Counted from the first letter of the stretch, positions 1-7,771 are shown. The stretch: DNA of 14,237 nt from Turicibacter sp. (GCA_030531025.1 JAUMTV010000080.1:1-14237); one strand, 5' to 3'. Numbers and translations: made by a program. Notes: generated from the sequence alone by a model not told the origin.

Positions 1-43
1 TAAGGTGGCCAACAAAAATACTGATATCCTTTATTTATAAAGA

Positions 44-289
44 CACCCTATCGTCTAGGGGTCACCTGCCATTTACGAAGTAAATGTATCCTCCGCTGGT
101 AGGGAAGGGGTCACCTAGCATGCGAAGCATGTTTACTCCACTGCTAGGGAATGGGGTCCACAGCAGTGAGCATGGCGAACAATCCTCCTTTACTGGGGGA
201 TGGTCACCTAGAGATTTCTAAAAGAAATCTACTCCTCCGCTACTAGGGCTTAAAAATTTTCTATGAAGAAAATTTATCTGGACTTATAT
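44..289. repeat. BOX-like modular hairpin repeat, copy 1 (four internal modules)
   Basis: The element opens with CTATCGTCTA (48-57) and closes with CTGGACTTATAT (278-289); GTCTA and TGGAC can pair as an outer stem with one G-U. Between them lie four modules. Each starts (G)GGGTCACCT and ends CTCC..CTGCTAGGG, with a small hairpin inside. Module 1: outer 65-70/98-103, inner 71-76/80-85. Module 2: outer 114-118/144-148, inner 119-123/127-131. Module 3 (153-199) is degenerate. Module 4: outer 207-211/243-247, inner 212-219/223-230. A terminal AT-rich hairpin (254-261/268-275) precedes the right end. Stem sequences differ between modules but pairing is kept. The same two ends recur at 4362-4420, and the left end recurs at 14167. 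The orientation is unknown. The architecture resembles pneumococcal BOX elements (boxA, variable boxB, boxC), but that is analogy only, with no sequence homology claimed. Confidence 0.8.
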
Positions 290-307
290 ATTAATCACTT
301 CTTCAAA

Positions 308-1696
308 TTAATAACTTTTTTCTAATTTCAAATCATTTTCTTGAGCTTTATTTTGCTCTTGCTGATATTTTGATTGCAATTTTGGAATAGCTTTGAAGTA
401 GGCCCATAATAACCAAATAGTCGCTCCAATCCAAGCAAATGGACTTGCAAAGCAAACACCTTGATAACCTAGTAAGCCTGGTAATGTAAAGGCAACTAAT
501 GTACGCATAATTAACTCCATTACACCGGCAAACATCGGAACGACAGTATTTCCAATTCCTTGTAATGTAAAACGGTATAAAAATAATAATCCTAAAATTG
601 GGAAGAAGACTGCTACAGTATTTAGATATTGTTGTGCTAACGGAATTGCGTCTATATTTCCTGCTGGGATAAATAACTGAACAATATAAGTTCCAAATAA
701 AACAACAACTACACCGGCTACTGCGTTCACAATAAGCGTAATCCATGTACACTTACGAACCCCTTGTCTGACACGTTCAATCTCACGTGCTCCCAAGTTT
801 TGAGCTGAATAAGTTGCCATTGTCATTCCCAGCGCAATTCCTGGTTGAACAACTAATTGTTCCACCTTACTTGCTGCAGTATAAGCTGCTACTGTTGTTG
901 AACCAAAACTATTTACTGCTACTTGTAAAATCATGACTCCAATTGCTGTAATTGAATATTGAAGGGCCATTGGTAATGAAATGAACATTAATTCTTTAAC
1001 TAGTAATGAATCATATTTAAAGTGTTCTTTCTTTAATGTCAAAATGTCAAATTTCTTCATCATGTAAATATAACATAAAACACCAGATAACCCTTGTGAT
1101 GCAACAGTCGCAATGGCAGCACCCGCTACTCCCATATTGAAATTAATAATTAAAACTAAATCGAGAACGATGTTTGTGATAGACGCTAAAATTAAAAAAT
1201 AAAGAGGCGTTTTACTGTCTCCAAAGGCACGTAATAAAGAGGCTAATAAGTTGTAGACAATCGTTGCAATTAATCCCCCAAACAGAATTGAAACATATAA
1301 ACTAGCATCCGCTATAATATCAGTAGGTGTATTCATGATCTGTAACAGTGGCTTCGCTCCAATCATACAAATAGCGGTTAAAATTACAGTTGCAATCGCC
1401 GATAAATAAATTGAAGTAGCTGTTGCTTTTTTAATTCCTTCCTCATCATTTGCACCATATCGTTGCGAAACAATTACTGAAAATCCGTGCGTCAGTCCAT
1501 TAACGAAACCTTGAACTAAAAAAACTAATCCCCCTGTTGAACCTACAGCTGCTAATGCACCTACTCCAACAAATTGACCAACAATCGCTGTATCGACCAT
1601 ACTATACATCTGTTGAAATAAGTTTCCAATTAAAATAGGAATCGTAAAAGCTAGAATTAACTTCGTCGGATTTCCCTTCGTCATATCTGTCATCAT
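308..1696 (-). CDS. MATE family efflux transporter
   Basis: This is a polytopic inner-membrane protein of 462 residues, the usual size for the multidrug and toxic compound extrusion family, which exports cationic drugs or metabolites in exchange for Na+ or H+. It has two MatE repeats, roughly residues 15-175 and 240-400, with about twelve hydrophobic segments. The N-terminal IPILIGNLFQQMYSMVDTAI stretch is characteristic of bacterial MATE proteins of the NorM/DinF-like group. The substrate cannot be told from sequence. The start is ATGATG at 1696/1693, behind AAAGGAGAG. The ATG best spaced from that ribosome binding site (1701-1699) is out of frame and gives only a two-codon ORF (ATG TCA TGA) whose stop overlaps the real start. 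A consensus-like promoter lies upstream, and repeat copy 1 lies 19 bp beyond the stop codon. It appears to be a single-gene unit. Confidence 0.93.
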   Translation of the reverse strand: MMTDMTKGNPTKLILAFTIPILIGNLFQQMYSMVDTAIVGQFVGVGALAAVGSTGGLVFLVQGFVNGLTHGFSVIVSQRYGANDEEGIKKATATSIYLSAIATVILTAICMIGAKPLLQIMNTPTDIIADASLYVSILFGGLIATIVYNLLASLLRAFGDSKTPLYFLILASITNIVLDLVLIINFNMGVAGAAIATVASQGLSGVLCYIYMMKKFDILTLKKEHFKYDSLLVKELMFISLPMALQYSITAIGVMILQVAVNSFGSTTVAAYTAASKVEQLVVQPGIALGMTMATYSAQNLGAREIERVRQGVRKCTWITLIVNAVAGVVVVLFGTYIVQLFIPAGNIDAIPLAQQYLNTVAVFFPILGLLFLYRFTLQGIGNTVVPMFAGVMELIMRTLVAFTLPGLLGYQGVCFASPFAWIGATIWLLWAYFKAIPKLQSKYQQEQNKAQENDLKLEKSY

Positions 1697-1759
1697 GACA
1701 TTTATCTCTCCTTTAAAATCATTAAATTTTTAAACTTTGCCTTTTCAAAATTCCTTACA

Positions 1760-1788
1760 ATCTTATCAGCCACAGACAGTCGTGTCAA
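1760..1788 (-). promoter_or_regulatory. Promoter of the MATE gene
   Basis: On the minus strand, TTGACA (1783-1788) is followed by a 17-nt spacer and TAAGAT (1760-1765), with TG one base before the -10 (extended -10). This is the strongest sigma-A-type promoter in the window. It implies a leader of about 55 nt before the MATE start. Confidence 0.8.
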
Positions 1789-1825
1789 TGTCATTTCGTT
1801 CCACTTTCACTACGTCTTTTTGGCA

Positions 1826-1860
1826 CATAAAAAAGCGGATTCTTTATCCGCTTTTTTATG
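1826..1860 (-). terminator. Intrinsic terminator of the FAD oxidoreductase gene
   Basis: A perfect 15-bp inverted repeat (1826-1840 with 1846-1860) has a 5-nt loop. The GC core is AGCGGAT, and flanking A and T runs let it work in both directions. The stop codon of the upstream gene (TTA, 1856-1858 on +) lies inside the stem, so the gene ends within its own terminator. It also insulates the MATE promoter just downstream. Confidence 0.9.
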
Positions 1861-3187
1861 GTTTTATGACTTGTTCAAAATCAAAAATACCTGTTGGATC
1901 GTACTTTCGTTTTACTTCCTTAAGTCTTTCTAAATTTGCTCCGTAATAATTCTTTTCATAGTCTGTCGCTTGAACAATCGGGAAGTTAATAAACGATCCT
2001 TCTGTATAAGTTGATAAGATATTAAAACGTTCTTGTACCCACTGATCATTAGCTGCTTTATATACCGAATCTTCCCAAACCGACTGGAATCCAAGAATAA
2101 ATAATGCATCACGATAATAAAAAGCTGTTTCATCTTTATTTATGTCAGAAATGGCTCCACCAAGTCCATAAAAAGTAAGGGCTGTATATAATGCACCAGG
2201 TGCACGCTGATCTATTAAACTTAACATGACTAATAATTCATCCTCATTATAATCACGATAAATAAATCGCCCTCCTGAACGGTACATTTCAAAATCAGGA
2301 TGACTATCTTGAATTTCACGATTAGCTTGTAAAACACTCATATAATCTAAATCAAATTCAGGTGCATCATGAAATGGATTTAACAACTGATTAGCTTCTT
2401 CTTTCGTCCCGTAAAATAACCCTGTTAATTTAACACCTTTTCCTTTTGTTTCAGAATGATACATCGCCATTTTCAAATTCATGCGACGATCTAAATTTTT
2501 AAAAAATTGTTGATAACGAAGAGCGACGTCTACGACTTTTTCAAATCCGACTTGTCGGTAATCAATGTTAATTAACGTTGCCATCTCTTCTTTTTGTGGA
2601 AGACGATATGTTAATGATGTTACGACACCAAAGTTTCCACCTCCACTTCCACGAAGTGCCCAAAATAAATCTTCATTTTGATCTTTATTTGCAACAATAA
2701 CTTGTCCATCTGCTGTGATAATCTCAGCTTCAAGAAGTTGGTCACAACCTAAACCAAATAATCGGCTAGAATAGCCCCAACCACCACCAAGTGTATAACC
2801 TGCTACACCAACTGTCGGACATCCTCCTCCGGGAAATGGGTAACCTGCTTTGCATACAGCTTCATAAAGTTCACGATTACGAACACCACCTTGTACTGTT
2901 ACAGTTGTTTCATTTAACTGAATCTCATTCATTTGGCTTACATCGATAACTAATACGTTATCTCCAGTTGAATATCCTTCGTAATGATGTGTCCCCGATC
3001 GAATTCGAAACGGAACTTTATATTCCTTCGCCCAATTGATTGCATTTATAACATCTTCACTATTTTGACAATAGACAATAACTAACGGATGTTTATTAAT
3101 TGCACGATTCCAAGCTAAGCAACATTCTTCATAATTAGGACTATCTTTTGTAATGATTGTTCCACTTAATTTACTATAATCCATCAT
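1856..3187 (-). CDS. FAD-binding oxidoreductase, PCMH/berberine-bridge type
   Basis: This flavoprotein has 443 residues. An N-terminal PCMH FAD-binding domain (about residues 30-200) is followed by a substrate domain and a C-terminal BBE segment (NYYGANLERLKEVKRKYDP, about 412-430). RSGTHHYEG places His67 at the usual 8-alpha-histidyl FAD position. GGGCPTVG places Cys123 at the 6-S-cysteinyl position, so bicovalent FAD is predicted. Relatives include Bacillus YvdP/CotQ and YgaK and the carbohydrate oxidases; these oxidise sugars or alcohols using O2 as acceptor. The substrate here is unknown. There is no signal peptide, so it is cytoplasmic or perhaps spore-coat-associated as in CotQ (inference). 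The start is ATGATG after GAGGTGTTTA. It is divergent from the AraC-type regulator, which might also control it. Confidence 0.9.
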   Translation of the reverse strand: MMDYSKLSGTIITKDSPNYEECCLAWNRAINKHPLVIVYCQNSEDVINAINWAKEYKVPFRIRSGTHHYEGYSTGDNVLVIDVSQMNEIQLNETTVTVQGGVRNRELYEAVCKAGYPFPGGGCPTVGVAGYTLGGGWGYSSRLFGLGCDQLLEAEIITADGQVIVANKDQNEDLFWALRGSGGGNFGVVTSLTYRLPQKEEMATLINIDYRQVGFEKVVDVALRYQQFFKNLDRRMNLKMAMYHSETKGKGVKLTGLFYGTKEEANQLLNPFHDAPEFDLDYMSVLQANREIQDSHPDFEMYRSGGRFIYRDYNEDELLVMLSLIDQRAPGALYTALTFYGLGGAISDINKDETAFYYRDALFILGFQSVWEDSVYKAANDQWVQERFNILSTYTEGSFINFPIVQATDYEKNYYGANLERLKEVKRKYDPTGIFDFEQVIKP

Positions 3188-3286
3188 TAAACACCTCTTT
3201 TTAAGTATGCTATAAGATCTTAAATACCATTACGATCAATTTTTTAATCTTTAATTTGTAATTCCCATTAAAATCTATCTTTGTTA

Positions 3287-3302
3287 AGGATATCATAATC
3301 CT
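3287..3302. promoter_or_regulatory. Short inverted repeat in the divergent intergenic region
   Basis: AGGAT and ATCCT are separated by six bases, midway between two divergent genes and about 50 bp upstream of the regulator promoter. It could be an operator for either gene. The arms are only 5 bp in AT-rich DNA, so chance is quite possible. Confidence 0.25.
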
Positions 3303-3349
3303 ATCTTTTTCTCCAATTTTGTCTTATATTTTTATAGATTCTACATTCT

Positions 3350-3378
3350 TTGAGTTATAATTTTAATAAAGCTATTAT
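3350..3378 (+). promoter_or_regulatory. Promoter of the AraC-family regulator gene
   Basis: TTGAGT (3350-3355), a 17-nt spacer and TATTAT (3373-3378) make a good sigma-A-type promoter. Transcription would start near 3385, giving an untranslated leader of only about 15 nt that holds the GAGGAG ribosome binding site (3389-3394). Confidence 0.65.
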
Positions 3379-3399
3379 TATGAACTTTGAGGAGATATT

Positions 3400-4266
3400 A
3401 TGTCATTAGGTTACTCATCTTTAACCATTAAAGATCAAAATTTTGAAGATTTTTACTTACTGTATTGTGGACATCAAGAATGTCCTTCATCTTATTCATT
3501 TGGTCCCGCTGTTCGACCTAACTATTTAATTCACTATGTTGTAAAAGGAAAAGGTTATTATTATGTTAATGATCGAAAATATACAATTGAAGCAAATCAA
3601 GGTTTCTTAATTCGTCCACATGAATTGACATTCTATCAAGCAGATGAGGATGACCCTTGGACATATTTATGGATTGGATTTGATGGAAAAAAGGTTAAAA
3701 CCTATTTAAAGTATAGTGGGATGGATGAAAACAACTATACATTCTCTTGTAATGAGACTGATTTGCTAAACTCGTATGTCAATCAAATGTTAAAGCACGA
3801 TACATTAAGTCACTATAATGAACTATCCTTACAAGGTCTATTATTTTTATTTTTTGCCGCTTTAGCAAAATCAGCAGAAACGCCTTATGAAGAAGATGTT
3901 GAAATCGATAACTTATATATTAGTAAGGCCATTGAATACATTCAAAAAAATTATCAAAACCCTATTTTAGTGACCGATATTGCAAACTATGTCTCGCTAA
4001 GTCGAACATATTTAACAACTATATTTCAGCAAACACTTCATATGTCACCACAACAATTTTTACTTAAATTCCGAATTACAAAAGCTTCTGAATTATTAAT
4101 TCATACAGATCTTCCTATTAATGCCATTGCTCATTCATGTGGATATACCGATCCACTTGCATTCTCTAAAACTTTCAAAAAAATCACTAGCTTAAGTCCA
4201 TCACAATATCGAAAATCTAATATAGAAAATTATTATAAACGCGATACAGATCCTCATCAAAAATAA
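3400..4266 (+). CDS. AraC family transcriptional regulator (MsmR/RafR-like)
   Basis: This is a 288-residue DNA-binding regulator. The N-terminal half (about 15-150) is a cupin-type sugar-sensing domain with the pattern YCGHQEC..FGP..RPNYLIHYV..GKG..Y and a later PWTYLWIGFDG. These are features of AraC activators of raffinose, melibiose or multiple-sugar operons. The C-terminal 100 residues (about 178-278) carry two helix-turn-helix motifs. The second contains GYTDPLAFSKTFKK and the family ending SPSQYRKS. The gene has its own promoter and a GAGGAG ribosome binding site 5 nt before ATG. It converges on the alpha-galactosidase gene, its likeliest target. The effector is probably an alpha-galactoside such as melibiose or raffinose (inference). 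It is the only plus-strand gene here. Confidence 0.9.
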   Translation: MSLGYSSLTIKDQNFEDFYLLYCGHQECPSSYSFGPAVRPNYLIHYVVKGKGYYYVNDRKYTIEANQGFLIRPHELTFYQADEDDPWTYLWIGFDGKKVKTYLKYSGMDENNYTFSCNETDLLNSYVNQMLKHDTLSHYNELSLQGLLFLFFAALAKSAETPYEEDVEIDNLYISKAIEYIQKNYQNPILVTDIANYVSLSRTYLTTIFQQTLHMSPQQFLLKFRITKASELLIHTDLPINAIAHSCGYTDPLAFSKTFKKITSLSPSQYRKSNIENYYKRDTDPHQK

Positions 4267-4361
4267 GAAGGATCGATCGTTCATTATTTATTATGGGTAT
4301 CTGTATAAGCAGAAATGTATTTCTACATCAGTCTTAGTTAGTCAGCTTCTTTAATAACTAA

Positions 4362-4420
4362 AGCCCACTATCGTCCAAATGAAAGTTTTTATGAGGTGAA
4401 AAGTTTACCTGGACTTATAT
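4362..4420. repeat. BOX-like hairpin repeat, copy 2 (minimal, no internal module)
   Basis: This copy shares both ends with copy 1: CTATCGTCCA (4368-4377) and CTGGACTTATAT (4409-4420). GTCCA (4373-4377) pairs perfectly with TGGAC (4410-4414); copy 1 has GTCTA there, which changes a C-G pair to U-G. Inside is only an AT-rich hairpin (4382-4390 with 4398-4406, one mismatch), matching the last hairpin of copy 1. No GGGGTCACCT module is present, so this looks like the empty form of the element. It lies between two convergent genes. Confidence 0.7.
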
Positions 4421-4454
4421 CAGTTAAATTTTTATAATAACTAGAGAATTCAAT

Positions 4455-4489
4455 AAAAAGAAGGCTAATTTACACGTAGCCTTCTTTTT
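4455..4489. terminator. Bidirectional terminator between the regulator and alpha-galactosidase genes
   Basis: AAAAAGAAGGCTA (4455-4467) pairs perfectly with 4477-4489 across a 9-nt loop. Runs of A on the left and T on the right let it end both the plus-strand regulator transcript and the minus-strand alpha-galactosidase transcript, whose stop codon is 3 nt away. Confidence 0.9.
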
Positions 4490-4491
4490 AT

Positions 4492-6723
4492 TTATTCAGC
4501 TTTTAAGACATAAATGCGTGATTGATAATCTCCATTTGTTCCATCATATGGATTTTTATTTTCTCCACATGAACCGTCAGAGGTAATTAAACCAACATTC
4601 ATTAATTCATCTCCATAGTGTGTTGTTTCATTAATTGAAATATTATATTTGAAGTCAGGATTTAATCCTTGTAATTTGATACGACGGAACCCAACATTGA
4701 CTTCATTTAATGGGCGATAATACCCAACTAATGCTGTTTTTTGATCTGGTGATACCATCATCCAGCATGTTTCATTTCCTTCAAATGGACTTAATAGACG
4801 ATGGAAAGTTCCATTAAAGATTGTTTCACGATGCTCTTTGAAGAACTTAACTTGTTCTTTTACTTCTTCTTTTTCTTGTTCAGTTAATTTATTTAAATCT
4901 AATTCATATCCAAATGTTCCGAAATATGCAACATTTGCACGTGTTGATAATGGAGCATTACGATATAATTGATGGTTTGGAATCGCTGATACGTGTGATC
5001 CCATACTGCTGATTGGGTATACCAAAGATGTTCCATATTGGATTTTTAAACGTTCAACAGCATCTGTGTCATCACTTGTCCAAGTTTGTGGTGCATAGTA
5101 TAACATCCCTGGATCAAAGCGTGATCCACCACTTGCACATGATTCAAATAAAATTTCAGGGAACTCAGTTGTTAAACGATCATATAAATCGTAAACTCCT
5201 AAAATATATTTGTGGAATACTTTTCCTTGATCAGCCGCATTTGCAACTGCTGAGAAGCATTCTGTAATATTGCGATTCATATCCCATTTTACATATGAAA
5301 TTGGCGCTTCACTTAACACTTTTGCCATTGCTTCATAAATATAATCGACTACTTCTTTGCGTGAGAAGTCTAATACAAATTGATGACGTCCATGACAAGC
5401 ACGACGGTTTGGTGTTGTTAAAATCCAATCTGGATGTGCACGATATAAATCACTATCTTTATTTACCATTTCAGGTTCAAACCATAACCCAAATTTAATT
5501 CCTAATTCAGTGACACGATTTGCAAGTCCCGTAATTCCATTTGGTAACTTTTCAAAGTTTTTAACGTACCAGTCACCTAAACCAACTGTATCATCTTCAC
5601 GGTTACCAAACCATCCATCATCTAATACGAATAATTCAATTCCTAATTCTTTTGCATCTTTTGCAATTGAAACAATCTTGTCTTCATTGAAATCGAAATA
5701 TGTTGCTTCCCAGTTATTTACTAAGATTGGACGAACGTGATCACGCCAATATCCACGACATAAACGTGTACGATATAACTCATGATATGTTTGGCTCATT
5801 CCATTTAAACCATTTTGACTATATACCATAACAACTTCTGGTGTTTGGAATTCTTCACCTTGTTTTAATACCCAGTTGAAACGGTTTGGATGTAATCCCA
5901 TCATGACACGAGTTGTTCCATACGTATGAACTTCTGCTTGTGCTAAGAAGTTTCCACTATAAACTAAACTAAATCCATAAACTTCTCCAGCACTTTCTGT
6001 TGTATTTGGACGTTTTAATGCTAAGAATGGATTATAGTTAGCACTACTTGATCCACGCATACTATAAACAGCTTGAACTCCATGTTCTAATTTGCGATTT
6101 TTCACATAACGCTCTCTTGACCATGCACCGGTTAATTCAATCATTTCATAATCATAATCAGGGAAATCGACAGATGCACTCATTGCATTTGTTAATGTAA
6201 TTTCTTCTTCTCCTAAATGTTTAAAACGTGCATTACGTGTAATAACTGGACGTGTTTCATAAATTGTATATGTTAAAACTAATTCCATATTAATTAATGC
6301 ATCTTTTAATGATACTTCTAATGTTGTTGCCTCTTCATCAGATTCCACATATGTTGCTGGCATTTTGTCAGATAAAGTTGGTTTTCCATTATAAATGCGG
6401 TGTGATACATATTCAAATTCTGTAATATCACTTCCGTTTTGTTGTAAAATTTCATAAGCTGGATATTTGAAATCTCCTGTTCCATAGCACGGATACTCTT
6501 GTTTGATATGTTCCATACAGAATGACATATTTCCTTCAAATGTACATGCTGATAATGGGCGTGGGCGTTCTTCTAATAAATGTGCGAATGATTCATTATG
6601 ACGAATTTTTTTACCATAATATAATTGCCCTAACTGATTATTTGCTAAAATATTCATAATGTAACTAACTTCATTATTATATAAATGAAATTCTTTTGTT
6701 TTCTCATTAAATAAGATCGGCAT
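4492..6723 (-). CDS. Alpha-galactosidase, glycoside hydrolase family 36
   Basis: This 743-residue cytoplasmic enzyme removes terminal alpha-1,6-galactose from melibiose, raffinose and stachyose. The length fits the tetrameric Gram-positive GH36 enzymes (Aga/MelA/RafA, about 730-745 residues). Three parts are seen. An N-terminal beta-sandwich covers about residues 1-330. A TIM barrel (about 335-650) holds LDDGWFGNR..D..GLGDW (368-385), KWDMNRN with nucleophile Asp481, ESCASGGSRFD (527-537) and WTSDDTDA with acid/base Asp551. A C-terminal beta domain follows. No signal peptide is seen, so substrate must be imported. The start is ATG at 6723 after AAGGAGAG. Its promoter carries a cre-like site and an upstream palindrome, suggesting glucose repression plus activation by the convergent AraC regulator. 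No sugar transporter gene is adjacent. Confidence 0.96.
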   Translation of the reverse strand: MPILFNEKTKEFHLYNNEVSYIMNILANNQLGQLYYGKKIRHNESFAHLLEERPRPLSACTFEGNMSFCMEHIKQEYPCYGTGDFKYPAYEILQQNGSDITEFEYVSHRIYNGKPTLSDKMPATYVESDEEATTLEVSLKDALINMELVLTYTIYETRPVITRNARFKHLGEEEITLTNAMSASVDFPDYDYEMIELTGAWSRERYVKNRKLEHGVQAVYSMRGSSSANYNPFLALKRPNTTESAGEVYGFSLVYSGNFLAQAEVHTYGTTRVMMGLHPNRFNWVLKQGEEFQTPEVVMVYSQNGLNGMSQTYHELYRTRLCRGYWRDHVRPILVNNWEATYFDFNEDKIVSIAKDAKELGIELFVLDDGWFGNREDDTVGLGDWYVKNFEKLPNGITGLANRVTELGIKFGLWFEPEMVNKDSDLYRAHPDWILTTPNRRACHGRHQFVLDFSRKEVVDYIYEAMAKVLSEAPISYVKWDMNRNITECFSAVANAADQGKVFHKYILGVYDLYDRLTTEFPEILFESCASGGSRFDPGMLYYAPQTWTSDDTDAVERLKIQYGTSLVYPISSMGSHVSAIPNHQLYRNAPLSTRANVAYFGTFGYELDLNKLTEQEKEEVKEQVKFFKEHRETIFNGTFHRLLSPFEGNETCWMMVSPDQKTALVGYYRPLNEVNVGFRRIKLQGLNPDFKYNISINETTHYGDELMNVGLITSDGSCGENKNPYDGTNGDYQSRIYVLKAE

Positions 6724-6789
6724 CGTTTCTCTCTCCTTGCATTCACTCTTCTATTGTGATCTTTGATAGACCCCTTAAAACATGCTTTA

Positions 6790-6818
6790 ATTATAAACTA
6801 GAAATCGCTTTCTTTCTA
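6790..6818 (-). promoter_or_regulatory. Alpha-galactosidase promoter with a cre-like operator in the spacer
   Basis: On the minus strand, consensus TATAAT (6790-6795) sits 17 nt from a poor -35, TAGAAA (6813-6818), as expected when an activator is needed. The spacer holds TAGAAATCGCTTTCTT (+ strand, 6799-6814). This fits the CcpA cre consensus WTGNAANCGNWWNCAW at all fixed positions except one symmetrical base in each outer arm. CcpA bound here would block RNA polymerase. Confidence 0.55.
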
Positions 6819-6858
6819 TGTTTAGATGTTATTGATATATGGTTAAATGTATGTTTTT

Positions 6859-6875
6859 AAAGTAAAATTTACTTT
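6859..6875. promoter_or_regulatory. 17-bp palindrome upstream of the alpha-galactosidase promoter
   Basis: AAAGTAAAATTTACTTT has perfect 8-bp arms around one central base. It is centred about 84 bp upstream of the predicted transcription start. That suits an activator site, but AraC proteins more often bind direct repeats. AT-rich composition raises the chance background. Confidence 0.35.
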
Positions 6876-6931
6876 TTATTCAAGAACAATGAAGAGGTTA
6901 GAAATTTAAATAAAACAATAAATTCAAATAA

Positions 6932-6961
6932 AAAAGCAACTCTTAACAAAGAGTTGCTTTT
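6932..6961 (-). terminator. Terminator of the phn operon
   Basis: A perfect 13-bp stem (6932-6944 with 6949-6961) has a 4-nt AACA loop. It lies 2 nt past the phnE stop codon. The T run after the stem on the minus strand comes from the A-rich stretch at 6928-6935. Confidence 0.9.
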
Positions 6962-6963
6962 GA

Positions 6964-7770
6964 TTATCCTCGTACTAATTTAGTACGTACTTTTGTTGAA
7001 ATAGTTTCAACGATTAATACTAAAATAATAATCCCTAATAAAATTGCTCCAACTTTTGACCAATCAAAAGCATTCATCGCAAAGATTAATGGGGCACCGA
7101 TTCCACCAGCTCCAACTAAACCTAAAGTTGAAGCATCTTTAATATTAATTTCAAAGCGGTAAATAACTGTTGATGCAAAGTTCGTAAATAACTGTGGTAA
7201 AATTCCATAACGAATTTTTTCAAAAGTGTTACATCCTGCTGCATCAAGTGACTCTAAAATTTTAGTGTCTAGATCTTCAATTGCTTCAATATATAATTTA
7301 GAAATCATACCAATTGAAACAACAGATACTGTTAATACACCGGCAAATGCTCCTGGCCCTGTCACACGAATAAACATTAATCCAAATACAAAGGCTGGAA
7401 ATGTACGAATTCCTGAAATAGTAGTTAATGTTAAAAAGTTCACCCATCTAGGTGCCACATTACGAGAAGCTAAAAAGGCTAATGGTAATGCTAAGATAGA
7501 ACCGATTAGGGTTCCTACAAAGGCAATAGCTACCGTTTCTAATAATAAAGCTGGAACTCCTTCTTTAAAATCTAAAAGATAATCCATGTTAGGATTAACA
7601 AGTGATTTTAAAATATTTGAAATGATTGTAAAACCATTTTCTTTAATCCCTGTAAAGGTTGTCGTTTGTGTCGCCCATCCAATAATTACTGCAATAAATA
7701 GTACAGTTAACCCTTTATGAATCCATGTATTAGGTTGTTTTTTTAATTGTTGTGAAACTGTCAAACTCAT
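6964..7770 (-). CDS. phnE: Phosphonate-type ABC transporter permease (second PhnE)
   Basis: This integral-membrane permease has 268 residues and about six hydrophobic segments. The BPD_transp_1 EAA loop appears as EAIEDLDTKILESLDAAGCNTFEKIRYGILPQ split around residues 162-193, and contacts the PhnC ATPase. The ending GLVGAGGIG is typical of PhnE proteins. The start is ATG at 7770, one base after the preceding phnE stop (TAA G ATG), with GAAAGGTTGGG as ribosome binding site. An upstream ATG in the same frame at 7821 would add 17 residues inside the previous gene and lacks a site. It is the last gene of the operon. With the first PhnE it probably forms a heterodimeric channel; some PhnE systems use one permease as a homodimer. 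Confidence 0.92.
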   Translation of the reverse strand: MSLTVSQQLKKQPNTWIHKGLTVLFIAVIIGWATQTTTFTGIKENGFTIISNILKSLVNPNMDYLLDFKEGVPALLLETVAIAFVGTLIGSILALPLAFLASRNVAPRWVNFLTLTTISGIRTFPAFVFGLMFIRVTGPGAFAGVLTVSVVSIGMISKLYIEAIEDLDTKILESLDAAGCNTFEKIRYGILPQLFTNFASTVIYRFEINIKDASTLGLVGAGGIGAPLIFAMNAFDWSKVGAILLGIIILVLIVETISTKVRTKLVRG

Positions 7771-7771
7771 C

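Noticed and set aside
58..248. CRISPR array
   Set aside because: Units are of unequal length and repeat inside as hairpins; there are no constant direct repeats with unrelated spacers, and no cas genes.
58..248. Integron attC sites or a tRNA cluster
   Set aside because: No RYYYAAC/GTTRRRY core sites, no integrase, and no tRNA D-, anticodon- or T-arm consensus in any module.
1737..1946. Plus-strand 69-residue ORF
   Set aside because: It runs through a promoter and a terminator and overlaps a well-supported gene antisense; no ribosome binding site or recognisable domain.
5013..5740. Plus-strand ORFs antisense to the alpha-galactosidase gene
   Set aside because: Shadows of a strongly conserved coding frame; translations are low-complexity and lack start signals.
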